A stretch of DNA of 59,376 nucleotides, from NCBI GenBank assembly GCA_964608965.1, contig CAZSPZ010000009.1, positions 1 to 59,376 of the forward strand, read 5' to 3'. Under the pieces are notes generated by a model. That model did not search any database. It was not told the origin of the DNA and saw only the letters and a list, made by a program, of their open reading frames with translations. The stretch is from UBA10908 sp964608965. GTDB lineage: Bacteria > Bacillota > Clostridia > Peptostreptococcales > Anaerovoracaceae. Position numbers and translations under genes: made by a program. Position 1 is the first letter of the stretch. The number at the start of each line of letters is the position of its first letter. This document shows positions 17,350 through 25,144 of the stretch, in pieces.

Positions 17350-17987
17350 ATGTTTATTAAAGATCGCATGACCCCTACACGATTCAAGTAAATGCATCCA
17401 TCAGTGCGCTTATGGCATTGATGAGAGAGTATAGTCTCAAAAAGGTTCCGGTCTTGGACGGAGATAAAGTCGTCGGTATCGTAACAGATCGCGACATAGA
17501 AAGAGTGTCTCCAAGTAAAGCCACAACTCTCAGCATTTTTGAAATAAATTATCTTTTATCTAAGACCATAGTAAAAGATGCCATGACGAAAAATGTTTTT
17601 ACCGTGCTTCCGGACGATCACATCGAAGATGCCGCCGTGCTGATGCGCGAGCAGCATATCAGTGCTCTTTTGGTTGTTGACGAAAACAGCAAACTTGTGG
17701 GAATCGTTACCGAAAGCGACTTGTTCGAAGCGCTCATCGATATGCTTGGCGCTCGGGTCAAAGGAACAAGGCTGGTCATTAAAATCGCAAACAAACCCGG
17801 CATGCTTTCAAAGCTTGGTGCTGCCGTATCGGAAAGCGGCGCCAACATCACGCATTTAGCGATGGTCGTTGCAGACGATGACACCGACGCGGAAATGTTG
17901 CTGCGTACGGACAGCACGGATATAAAATCAATAGAAGAAGCCATGAAAAATGCCGGATTTAAGGTGTTGAGCGTTTCAGAAAAGTAA
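17350..17987 (+). pseudogene. CBS-ACT domain protein (AcuB-like), frameshifted near the N-terminus
   Basis: Translation from ATG 17350 (GAAAGGAGAAGG site) gives MFIKDRMTP and then stops after 13 codons. The continuation of the first CBS domain (YTIQVNASISALMALMREY) is in another frame, starting right after the CCCC of 17371-17380. The rest is intact: CBS 1 with VGIVTDRDIE, CBS 2 with VGIVTESDLFEAL, then an ACT-like domain (VIKIANKPGMLSKLG). Family members begin MTPNPYTI, so loss of about 7 bases between two CCCTA copies would explain the shift. Translation from the internal ATG 17412 would give a 191-aa protein lacking the first CBS strand. Family members sense adenine nucleotides or amino acids; function here is unknown. 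Confidence 0.75.
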
Positions 17988-17994
17988 ACATACA

Positions 17995-18042
17995 AAAACC
18001 TGCCTGGCATATCGAAAACGATAGTAAAAGGTAGGTTTTTTT
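17995..18042. terminator. Intrinsic terminator between convergent CBS-ACT and uvsE
   Basis: AAAAACCTGCC at 17995 pairs with GGTAGGTTTTTTT ending at 18042, with one G-T pair and a long loop; T runs on both outer sides suit the convergent genes. Confidence 0.7.
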
Positions 18043-18057
18043 ATTGCTCTTGTTTTA

Positions 18058-19314
18058 TTATAATATAAAGTAGTACGACTCCAATAAATAGGCTTGATTG
18101 TACTGTATCGATAATTTGAGTAAATTATTTTTCACAGTTCCAATGGGCGCTTTTCCCTTTTGAAATGCATCAAGGATCTTTAGAAATTTATGCTTTTCGT
18201 CTTTTGTTGCCTTCTTTTTAAAATAGCCCCATATATGCAAGGCTGCATTTACGCAGCTTCCCATATCAGCTTCAGTCTGTAAAGCATCCTCAATCAAACG
18301 GTAGAAAGCAAGAGGTTCATAACCGTGCTTTTCGTTCAATAATCCGCGTATTGCATTGTAACTTTCCTGGGAATTTTCCAGAATTTTGTACTTGTATCTT
18401 CGCCATTCGGTTTCCAATGCCGTAATTCTTTTCTTTTCGGATGTGCAATTGATACATTTGACGGCGGAAAGATTTTTGTCTTTCACTTCCAGCATAATAT
18501 CAAGGTTGAAATCTTTTATCTTCTCATAAAACTCTAAAAACTCGCTTATCCTTATGCTTTCCGCATGTGCCCCTGCTTTTTTTTGTTGATCCTGCTGGGA
18601 ATAATGTATTTTCTGAGGGCCGTCCGTCTCCTTCCACGTATGGGCGCATTCGCTGATCCAGAAACGATCCGGCATCTGCAGAGGGCTTGGGTTCACCATG
18701 TTGTGAAGATTGTCATAAACGGCAGGAATATCAAGGCTTTCAGCTATTTCAAGCACCTCGGAAATGTTGTAGGATTTATCGTCATTTTCTATCACCAGCC
18801 TTGATTTTATAGAGTCGTCGAGCTCCATAAAATTTATCTTGAACCTATTGACAGCCTCTACTTTGCTTTCATACACACCGCCGATGTGCAAGACGATTTT
18901 GTTTTTGGAATCGAGCCTCATACTGTCTAAAACACATGCGTGATAAGCCAAATCCGCATAGGATCTATCCACCACTTCCTCGCGATTGGAATTAATGGTC
19001 GTATACTGGCCGGGATGCATGGATACTCTCATGCCGGCGGCATTAATTTTCTTTCCGATCGTTACAAGTTGAGACTCGAAAAGGGTCCACCACGCCAGTT
19101 TGTTGACGGGGCTTGATCCGAAAGGGATTAAATCTGAACTGATTCTGAAAAGCTTAATATCGTTTTCAATATTATAATCGATCATCTGCTCAAGCGTCTC
19201 AAGGTTCCGACGAATCAATTCGTGCAGCACCTCGTCTGTCGCATGATCCATTCTGCACGTTCGAAACGGCGTCTTAATTACCCCGATTTTTATGCAGGCA
19301 TACCCTATTCTCAA
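18058..19314 (-). CDS. uvsE: UvsE: UV damage endonuclease
   Basis: The 418-residue protein begins MRIGYACI, the typical start of UV damage endonucleases. It has the TIM-barrel metal-site motifs: SMHPGQY, LHIGGVYESK, LVIENDDKSYN, YDNLHN, and a MLEVKDKN end strand. UvdE nicks DNA 5' to cyclobutane dimers and 6-4 photoproducts. A C-terminal extension of about 110 residues goes beyond the catalytic barrel, as in other Firmicute members. Start and upstream stop overlap by 4 bases with the TspO-like gene. Confidence 0.93.
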   Translation of the reverse strand: MRIGYACIKIGVIKTPFRTCRMDHATDEVLHELIRRNLETLEQMIDYNIENDIKLFRISSDLIPFGSSPVNKLAWWTLFESQLVTIGKKINAAGMRVSMHPGQYTTINSNREEVVDRSYADLAYHACVLDSMRLDSKNKIVLHIGGVYESKVEAVNRFKINFMELDDSIKSRLVIENDDKSYNISEVLEIAESLDIPAVYDNLHNMVNPSPLQMPDRFWISECAHTWKETDGPQKIHYSQQDQQKKAGAHAESIRISEFLEFYEKIKDFNLDIMLEVKDKNLSAVKCINCTSEKKRITALETEWRRYKYKILENSQESYNAIRGLLNEKHGYEPLAFYRLIEDALQTEADMGSCVNAALHIWGYFKKKATKDEKHKFLKILDAFQKGKAPIGTVKNNLLKLSIQYNQAYLLESYYFIL

Positions 19315-20132
19315 AGCGTTTCCCCTTTATGCCTTTGCAATTTTATACTCTTCGTGTAGAAAAGATAAATTACCATGGCTATGAATACTGCGATACATAT
19401 CATCACAGCGGTTATGACAGCGGGGTATTGGCCGGAGAATCCGCTTTCGGAGACATGTTTGATCCATATTCCCGAATAGGCCCATATTAAAACCACTCCA
19501 TAGGCTATATCCCCTAATTTGATGGCGGTCGCTCCGCCGATGACGACACCCGTCATCAATAATATAATGGTCCAGGAGGATTCAGCCAAGCCGAATCCGG
19601 ACCAACCGACACTTACAAGAAGTGTTGTGGCGTTTGCGATCGTGGCGATGGTTATCCACCCAAAATAAACACTGAACGGGAGCCGGATGAAAAGTTTTTC
19701 CTTAGAAGAAAGGTTCTCTTTATCAATCATCATATTAATAGTGATCAGAGAAAGCAGGATGACTGCCATCAGCAACAAAGATAAAAGCATTCTCTGATAA
19801 TGCCAGGCAAATATCCATGCAGCGTTCGCCAAAGAAGAGAGAGAAAACATGATGCCGACTTTATTGATCAGCTTACTGTTTATCTCTTTTGCTTTGTCCG
19901 GGAATAAACCTACCTGGTAAAGAGTATAAATAGCGAGCAATATATAAATTACTCCCCAAATGGAAAATGTGATGCCTGCAGGCGCAAATAAATTAGGATA
20001 GGCATCCGAAACATTGCCTGTATTCATGCCGTTGATCGGAAGAGCATTCGCTAAGCCATTCACCGCTATCATAAGGATATATGTTATGATGACAAAAATT
20101 TTTATGGAACTTCTTACTTTTATTTTTTCCAT
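19311..20132 (-). CDS. TspO/MBR-like tryptophan-rich membrane protein
   Basis: The 273-residue protein has about eight transmembrane helices. It resembles the tryptophan-rich sensory protein group distantly related to TspO/MBR: an N-terminal NGLANALPINGMNTG segment, PAGITFSIWGVIYILL, and WIFAWHYQR. TspO proteins bind porphyrins; whether this long form does is not known. It is coupled to uvsE (4-base overlap), so both may respond to light or oxidative stress. Confidence 0.75.
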   Translation of the reverse strand: MEKIKVRSSIKIFVIITYILMIAVNGLANALPINGMNTGNVSDAYPNLFAPAGITFSIWGVIYILLAIYTLYQVGLFPDKAKEINSKLINKVGIMFSLSSLANAAWIFAWHYQRMLLSLLLMAVILLSLITINMMIDKENLSSKEKLFIRLPFSVYFGWITIATIANATTLLVSVGWSGFGLAESSWTIILLMTGVVIGGATAIKLGDIAYGVVLIWAYSGIWIKHVSESGFSGQYPAVITAVMICIAVFIAMVIYLFYTKSIKLQRHKGETL

Positions 20133-20162
20133 TTTGATCCCTCCACATTGCAGAAGACAGAA

Positions 20163-20191
20163 GAGGAGAAATTGCCTGGCAATCTCTCCTC
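20163..20191 (-). terminator. Terminator after the rubrerythrin gene
   Basis: GAGGAGAAATTGCC (20163-20176) and GGCAATCTCTCCTC (20178-20191) form a 14-base-pair stem with one mismatch. On the minus strand a T-rich tail follows. Confidence 0.65.
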
Positions 20192-20209
20192 AAAATCAAA
20201 AGGTCATGA

Positions 20210-20704
20210 TCAGTATTTGATAAATTTGCTTCCCGGAATTCCGCAAATACTGCACTTTTCGGGAACAGACTTCTCTATATTGCCGCAAACAGGACATAGA
20301 TAATAGAAAACTTCCTCTTTACTTTCTATGGTTTCTAACGCTTCCTTGTATAGTTTGGCATGGACTTCTTCTGCCTTTGCGGCGTAAGTAAATGCGGTGA
20401 CGGCACCTTTATTGCCTTCGTCGTTTGCGGTAACGATAAATCCCGGATACATTTCCGTATATTCGTGAGTTTCACCGGCCACGGCATCCTTTAAGTTTTC
20501 TTCTGTGGACTTTACTTTCCCGGCTAATTCAAACTCTTTAAGCGCATGCAGAGTTTCCGCATCTGCCGCAACTCTAAACAATTTTGCCGCGTTGCTTTTT
20601 CCTTCCGCTTCTGCTTTTTTGGCGTAAGCGGTATACTTCCTGTTTGCCTGAGATTCTCCCGCAAACGCTGCCATCAAATTTGTCATTGTCTTTGTTTCGT
20701 TCAT
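20210..20704 (-). CDS. rbr: Rubrerythrin (NADH peroxidase component)
   Basis: The 164-residue protein has the N-terminal four-helix diiron domain (GESQANRKYTAYAKKAE, AETLHALKE, GETHEYTEMYP, AKAEEVHAKLY) and a C-terminal rubredoxin-like centre with CPVC and CSIC. Rubrerythrin reduces hydrogen peroxide to water with electrons from NAD(P)H-dependent reductases and is characteristic of anaerobes. It lies next to glutathione peroxidase and MsrAB. A GGAGGT site precedes the ATG. Confidence 0.95.
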   Translation of the reverse strand: MNETKTMTNLMAAFAGESQANRKYTAYAKKAEAEGKSNAAKLFRVAADAETLHALKEFELAGKVKSTEENLKDAVAGETHEYTEMYPGFIVTANDEGNKGAVTAFTYAAKAEEVHAKLYKEALETIESKEEVFYYLCPVCGNIEKSVPEKCSICGIPGSKFIKY

Positions 20705-20768
20705 TTTTCTTTACCTCCGATAAATATGTTGCGCAAAATAGTAATTTATTATTTTTAAACAATTCTGA

Positions 20769-21299
20769 TTACAGAAGCTTTTCTATGTGCGGGGCTATTT
20801 CTTCCGGAGTCATCGTGGGAGCAAACCTGCTGACGACATTTCCTTTGCGATCAACGAGAAATTTAGTGAAATTCCATTGTATTTCGTTAGGCTCTGCGGA
20901 AAAGACGCCTTTAAGCTTACCCAGCAATTCAGCCATCAGTCCGTCACGTATTTCTTCGGGTGCTTCTGCTTTTAGAAATTTATACAGTTCCTCGGCGTTT
21001 TCCCCGTTCACTTCAATTTTTGCAAAGGTTTCAAATGTGGTGCCAAAGTTCAATTGACAAAAGCTCGCGATTTCCTGGCTGGTTCCGGGAGCCTGATTAA
21101 GAAATTGATTGCACGGAAAATCCAAAATCTCCAACCCTTTATCTTTATAATCTTGATAGAGTTTTTCCAGTCCGTCGTATTGAGGAGTAAATCCGCAGCC
21201 GGTGGCGGTGTTAACGATCAAAAGCACTTTACCCTCGTACTCTTTGAGTGACACGTTGCTCCCGTCAATTCTTTTTGCTCTGTAGTCATAAATTTTCAT
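20769..21299 (-). CDS. Glutathione peroxidase family protein (cysteine form)
   Basis: The 176-residue protein has the GPx signatures NTATGCGFTPQY with peroxidatic Cys35, LDFPCNQF and WNFTKFLVD, supplying the Cys-Gln-Trp catalytic triad. The active-site residue is Cys, not selenocysteine. Bacterial enzymes of this class usually use thioredoxin rather than glutathione; CNQF provides a candidate resolving cysteine. It reduces peroxides. Neighbours are rubrerythrin and MsrAB. Confidence 0.93.
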   Translation of the reverse strand: MKIYDYRAKRIDGSNVSLKEYEGKVLLIVNTATGCGFTPQYDGLEKLYQDYKDKGLEILDFPCNQFLNQAPGTSQEIASFCQLNFGTTFETFAKIEVNGENAEELYKFLKAEAPEEIRDGLMAELLGKLKGVFSAEPNEIQWNFTKFLVDRKGNVVSRFAPTMTPEEIAPHIEKLL

Positions 21300-21338
21300 A
21301 GTAACCCTCCTTCTTATTGGTGATAACTCTATAAAAGC

Positions 21339-22235
21339 TTATTCAAATAAACTTAATAACGCGCCATAGCCTTCGGCTTCCATCTCTTCTTTGGGAATAA
21401 ACCTCAGCGATGCGCTGTTGATGCAATAGCGCAAACCTCCGGCTTTTTTAGGCCCGTCATGAAAAACATGTCCCAGATGGGCATTTCCTTTTTTGCTTCT
21501 TACTTCCACTCTGTCCATACCGTGGGTCGTATCGCTGCGCTGCACAATCAACTCGGAACGAATCGGTTTGGAAAAACTCGGCCAGCCGCAGCCGGATTCA
21601 AACTTATCCATGGAAGTAAAGAGAGGCTCCCCTGTTGTGATATCGACATATAACCCTTCTCTGAAATTATTGTAATACTCATTGCTGTACGGCGGTTCTG
21701 TCCCGTTATTCTGCGTTACTTCATATTGCAGATCGGTAAGGCCGATTGCCTTTTTAAATGGTTCCTTCCCGATATGGCAATAGCCTCCCGGGTTCTTATC
21801 CAAATATTTCTGGTGATACTCTTCGGCAGAATAATAATTTTCCAGAGGCAAAGCCTCCACGGCAATCGGTTGATCGTACGAAAGCTGAAGCTTCCGCAGC
21901 GAACTCTGTATGACCGCCTGATCTTGGTCATCGCTGTAATATATGCCGGTGCGGTATTGCGTGCCGATATCGTTGCCTTGCTTATTTTTAGCTGTCGGAT
22001 CGATTGCCGAATAAAAAAGCTCTAAAATACGATCCAGGCTGACCTGCGCGGAATCATAAGAGACTTTAACCGTTTCCGCATGACCGGTTCCCTTGCGACA
22101 CACCTCTTCGTAGGATGGATTTTCTGTGTTGCCGTTTGCATAGCCTACTTGCGTGCTTACAACGCCCTTTATCATGGCTAAGTATTTTTCAATTCCCCAG
22201 AAACATCCTCCGGCCAAATAAATTTCTTTTATCAT
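21339..22235 (-). CDS. msrAB: Fused peptide-methionine sulfoxide reductase MsrA-MsrB
   Basis: The 298-residue protein joins MsrA (GGCFWG, catalytic Cys11, residues 1 to about 155) to MsrB (about 165-298). MsrB has GCGWPSFSKPI and the catalytic RYCINSASLRF Cys. The zinc-binding CxxC pairs of some MsrB enzymes are absent. It reduces both S- and R-methionine sulfoxide using thioredoxin. Its start overlaps the rsgA stop by 4 bases. Confidence 0.95.
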   Translation of the reverse strand: MIKEIYLAGGCFWGIEKYLAMIKGVVSTQVGYANGNTENPSYEEVCRKGTGHAETVKVSYDSAQVSLDRILELFYSAIDPTAKNKQGNDIGTQYRTGIYYSDDQDQAVIQSSLRKLQLSYDQPIAVEALPLENYYSAEEYHQKYLDKNPGGYCHIGKEPFKKAIGLTDLQYEVTQNNGTEPPYSNEYYNNFREGLYVDITTGEPLFTSMDKFESGCGWPSFSKPIRSELIVQRSDTTHGMDRVEVRSKKGNAHLGHVFHDGPKKAGGLRYCINSASLRFIPKEEMEAEGYGALLSLFE

Positions 22236-23296
22236 CTTCGATTATTCTTATCCTTTACTTCGCTCATCAGCTTTTTCATCATGCTCTTACTTCCGAACAT
22301 CCTGTTGATTTTTTCTTCGTCAATTTGTCGTGAGTTCATTTCGCTGTAGGCAGCTTCGGCCTGGAGCTTTTGGTAATTGGCAAATCGACGTTCTTCCAGT
22401 AAACCTTCTTTGACGGCTTCCCTTACTGCGCATCCGGGTTCGCTCGTATGCGTGCAATTTGAATACTTGCATTGCGTGATTAATTCTTCGATATCCGCAA
22501 ATGTATTGGAAAATTCGGCGGTCTCGATTCCCAGTTCTCGCATTCCCGGCGTATCGATTACCATCCCGCCATTGGGTAACAGGTACAACTGCCGATGCGT
22601 AGTCGTGTGTCTTCCCTTCCCATCTTGCCTTACTTCTTTGGTTTCTATAGAATCCAACTCTTTCAGGTGATTGATAATAGTTGATTTCCCTACACCCGAC
22701 GCGCCTATAAACGCAATGGTTTTACCCGGGCGCACAGCTTCTGCTATTTGATGATAGCCGTCCGCCAGCTTACTGGAACAAACGATTATTTGCACGCCGA
22801 AAGCAATTGCCTCCGCCGCGGCTATTTTTTCCTGCAGTTGATCGCACAAATCGGCCTTTGTCAGAACGATGACAGGAGTTGCGCCACTGCTCCATGCAAC
22901 CGAGAGATATCGTTCCAATCGACTTACATTAAAATCGCGATTCAAAGCCATGCAAATGAAAACAAGGTCGATATTTGCAGCCACAACCTGCGCTTCGTTT
23001 TTTCTGCCGGCAGCCTTCCTTTCAAAACAGCTTTTTCGATCCAAAACCTTATGAATGACAGCTTGCTCGCCTTCTGCGGAAACCATCACCCAATCGCCTA
23101 CGGCAGGATACACGGAATTCGCCTTTGCCTCGTTTTGGAATTTACCCGCAACAGATGCGAGCTTGTTCCCCTCTTCGCAAACGATGGTATACAGGTTGCG
23201 CTGTTGTTCAATTACTCTTGCTGTCATCCGATTGCTGTATTCGCGAGCTTGTTTTTCAAATGAATCGGACAAGCCCCAAACGCTCAACTCTGTCAT
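22232..23296 (-). CDS. rsgA: RsgA: small ribosomal subunit biogenesis GTPase
   Basis: The 354-residue protein has the circularly permuted GTPase order: LTKADLC (G4) near residue 145, GASGVGKST (G1) near 198, DTPGMRE (G3) near 248. An N-terminal OB fold and a C-terminal zinc knuckle with CKYSNCTHTSEPGC follow the usual plan. RsgA helps late 30S assembly. Its genomic partner here is msrAB (overlap), not the more common stp-prkC-rsgA-rpe group. Confidence 0.95.
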   Translation of the reverse strand: MTELSVWGLSDSFEKQAREYSNRMTARVIEQQRNLYTIVCEEGNKLASVAGKFQNEAKANSVYPAVGDWVMVSAEGEQAVIHKVLDRKSCFERKAAGRKNEAQVVAANIDLVFICMALNRDFNVSRLERYLSVAWSSGATPVIVLTKADLCDQLQEKIAAAEAIAFGVQIIVCSSKLADGYHQIAEAVRPGKTIAFIGASGVGKSTIINHLKELDSIETKEVRQDGKGRHTTTHRQLYLLPNGGMVIDTPGMRELGIETAEFSNTFADIEELITQCKYSNCTHTSEPGCAVREAVKEGLLEERRFANYQKLQAEAAYSEMNSRQIDEEKINRMFGSKSMMKKLMSEVKDKNNRR

Positions 23297-23314
23297 TGAT
23301 TAATTTCCTCGACT

Positions 23315-23869
23315 CTACTTTCTTAACTTCAAATAATAGTTTTTGCTTTCAGCAATTTTATCCAACGCGCTATGAAGAATTTTAGATTTACTCTTTAAAT
23401 CCAGGCCCATGGAATCTTTGTCGGCACACAAGAGAGCTTCCCGGAGCTCTTCGATCTCCATGACTGTGGCCGCAATGCAATAATAGCTTTTTGATCTACC
23501 CTCGTTATATGTTGACAACATCTGCTTAAGGAGCTGCTCTTTTATAAGCTGCCTCTCCTCGAAAAGCGGGACGCCCTTGTCCTGAATATATTTTATATCG
23601 CCCTCCAAAGCCTGATAACACTTAAAAGAATCTGCCTTCAAGCCGGCCAACCTATGATGATGCCACTTCGGACAACTTTCATTTTCTTTGCAATCCCAAC
23701 AAAACTCGACTCCCTTTCCCTTTAATGCGCACGTGATAAAGGGGCAGCCGACTTGTATTCTCGATTCGCTTTTGCACCCTTCGCATCTGCTGGGACTCTG
23801 GCTCTGATACGAAGGACATAGCCGGCAGGAAAGGCCGCATATTCCGACTTGAGGATAATTAATTTCCAT
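23315..23869 (-). CDS. DUF3795 cysteine-rich protein, copy 1
   Basis: The 184-residue protein opens with CGLSCRLCPSYQS and continues with CEGCKSES, CPFITCALKGKGVEFCWDC and CPKW, giving about ten cysteines in the first 80 residues, followed by a helical tail. This is the DUF3795 pattern, presumed metal or Fe-S binding; function is unknown. A GGGGGGAA site precedes the ATG. A second family member lies at 58911-59357. Confidence 0.75.
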   Translation of the reverse strand: MEINYPQVGICGLSCRLCPSYQSQSPSRCEGCKSESRIQVGCPFITCALKGKGVEFCWDCKENESCPKWHHHRLAGLKADSFKCYQALEGDIKYIQDKGVPLFEERQLIKEQLLKQMLSTYNEGRSKSYYCIAATVMEIEELREALLCADKDSMGLDLKSKSKILHSALDKIAESKNYYLKLRK

Positions 23870-23971
23870 ATATTCCCCCCGTTTGTTCCTTGGCTATATC
23901 ATATCATTTATTCCAATCGGCGGTACTATTTTTCTCTTATTTGCTGCGTTTAAATTATAAAAAGTCTTGCA

Positions 23972-25144
23972 CTAAAAATAGGCGATTTTTACGTTCTTGC
24001 CTATAGTTTTCAGGCACAGCGCCAACTCTTCCACGATTTGCATTTTCGCGTTGAATGTGATGGATAAATCAGAATTTTGATGAGCCGGATTCACGGCTTT
24101 TCCGACAAAGAAATTAATATCTGTTGATTCTTCCAAAAGCAGTCTTGAAATTTTGGAGGCGCCATCCTGACTGCCGCTCCACTGAGCAAATAATTTGCCT
24201 TCTTCCGCATAATCTTTGGCATATTCCAACACCCTGCTCATTGTTATGACTCCTTCCGTTACGAGGTCTATTCCTTCAACGGTTGAAATAGGTGGAATTT
24301 TAGGATCGTAACTATCCGTAGTCGAAACCATTTTTTTGTTTAAAAATCCTGCGGCAATAACCGATGTCGTCCCTCCGCATACAATATGTTTGCCTTCTTT
24401 AGAAAAGAACAGAGACATCATTTTTCTGTCATCTGCTTTGTCCCAGGCAGGTCCAACCACTAAGTTGATGGGCTCCCTCTTCCTTGCCCGAGCGATCAAA
24501 ACCGTCGCATCATCGCTGGGCTTGCCCCCATAAAGACGATTGCATTCCTGGCTCAATAAGATGGCCAAAGTCTTGGAAGGGTACCCGCAAGGAGCCAACG
24601 CCTCCATATAGTCTATAATATCTTTCCGATCCCAGTTATAGTTGAGGATGTTTCTGGTTCCGGCATGCAATATGCCGTCGCTAAAAGCAATCAGCGTATC
24701 GTTTTCGCGCATAGCGATATGCGAAGAGAAAATTTCTTTTCCGCCTATGTTCATCTGCGTTACAGGAAGTTCTCGATTGACACCGTCGCGCAGCAGAATA
24801 ATCGAAGGGCTGTCATATTGGATAATTTCCGCTTCTTCGTTGTCTGTTATGCGAATGATCGTAAAGGTGGAATACGCGATTCCGCTGACAGAAGATATAG
24901 GCAACGTGGCAGCAACCGTCGCAACACAATCCTGGATGCTCATCCCTTCGGCCATCATCGTAGAAATGATTTTCGCAGTCAAGGTAGAGAGAATATTTGC
25001 TTTTACCCCGCTGCCAAGGCCATCTGCCATCACCGCAATCATCGAATTCTTCTGTGACTGAACAATCTCAACGCGATCACCGCAAAGCTGCTGTCCGTAT
25101 TTATTGAGGCTGACCCACCCGATGTCCGTGCACAGATCATTCAT
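23972..25144 (-). CDS. SpoIIE-type (PP2C) serine phosphatase, partner of a hydrogenase-like sensor
   Basis: The 390-residue protein has a PP2C/SpoIIE catalytic core with metal-binding MADGLGSG near residue 35, AFSDGILHAG near residue 155 and DDATVLIAR near residue 205. A C-terminal domain of about 170 residues of uncertain fold follows. It lacks membrane helices and the SpoIIE channel region, so it is a regulatory phosphatase rather than SpoIIE itself. Its start overlaps the stop of the [FeFe]-hydrogenase/PAS gene by 8 bases, implying a functional pair. Confidence 0.88.
   Translation of the reverse strand: MNDLCTDIGWVSLNKYGQQLCGDRVEIVQSQKNSMIAVMADGLGSGVKANILSTLTAKIISTMMAEGMSIQDCVATVAATLPISSVSGIAYSTFTIIRITDNEEAEIIQYDSPSIILLRDGVNRELPVTQMNIGGKEIFSSHIAMRENDTLIAFSDGILHAGTRNILNYNWDRKDIIDYMEALAPCGYPSKTLAILLSQECNRLYGGKPSDDATVLIARARKREPINLVVGPAWDKADDRKMMSLFFSKEGKHIVCGGTTSVIAAGFLNKKMVSTTDSYDPKIPPISTVEGIDLVTEGVITMSRVLEYAKDYAEEGKLFAQWSGSQDGASKISRLLLEESTDINFFVGKAVNPAHQNSDLSITFNAKMQIVEELALCLKTIGKNVKIAYF

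Noticed and set aside
20705..20768. Possible PerR-like AT-rich operator before rubrerythrin
   Set aside because: The match to the inverted-repeat consensus is too weak in this AT-rich stretch.
20769..21299. Possible selenoprotein glutathione peroxidase
   Set aside because: The active-site codon is a normal Cys codon, not an in-frame TGA.
22748..23263. Plus-strand ORF inside rsgA
   Set aside because: Antisense shadow without ribosome binding site.
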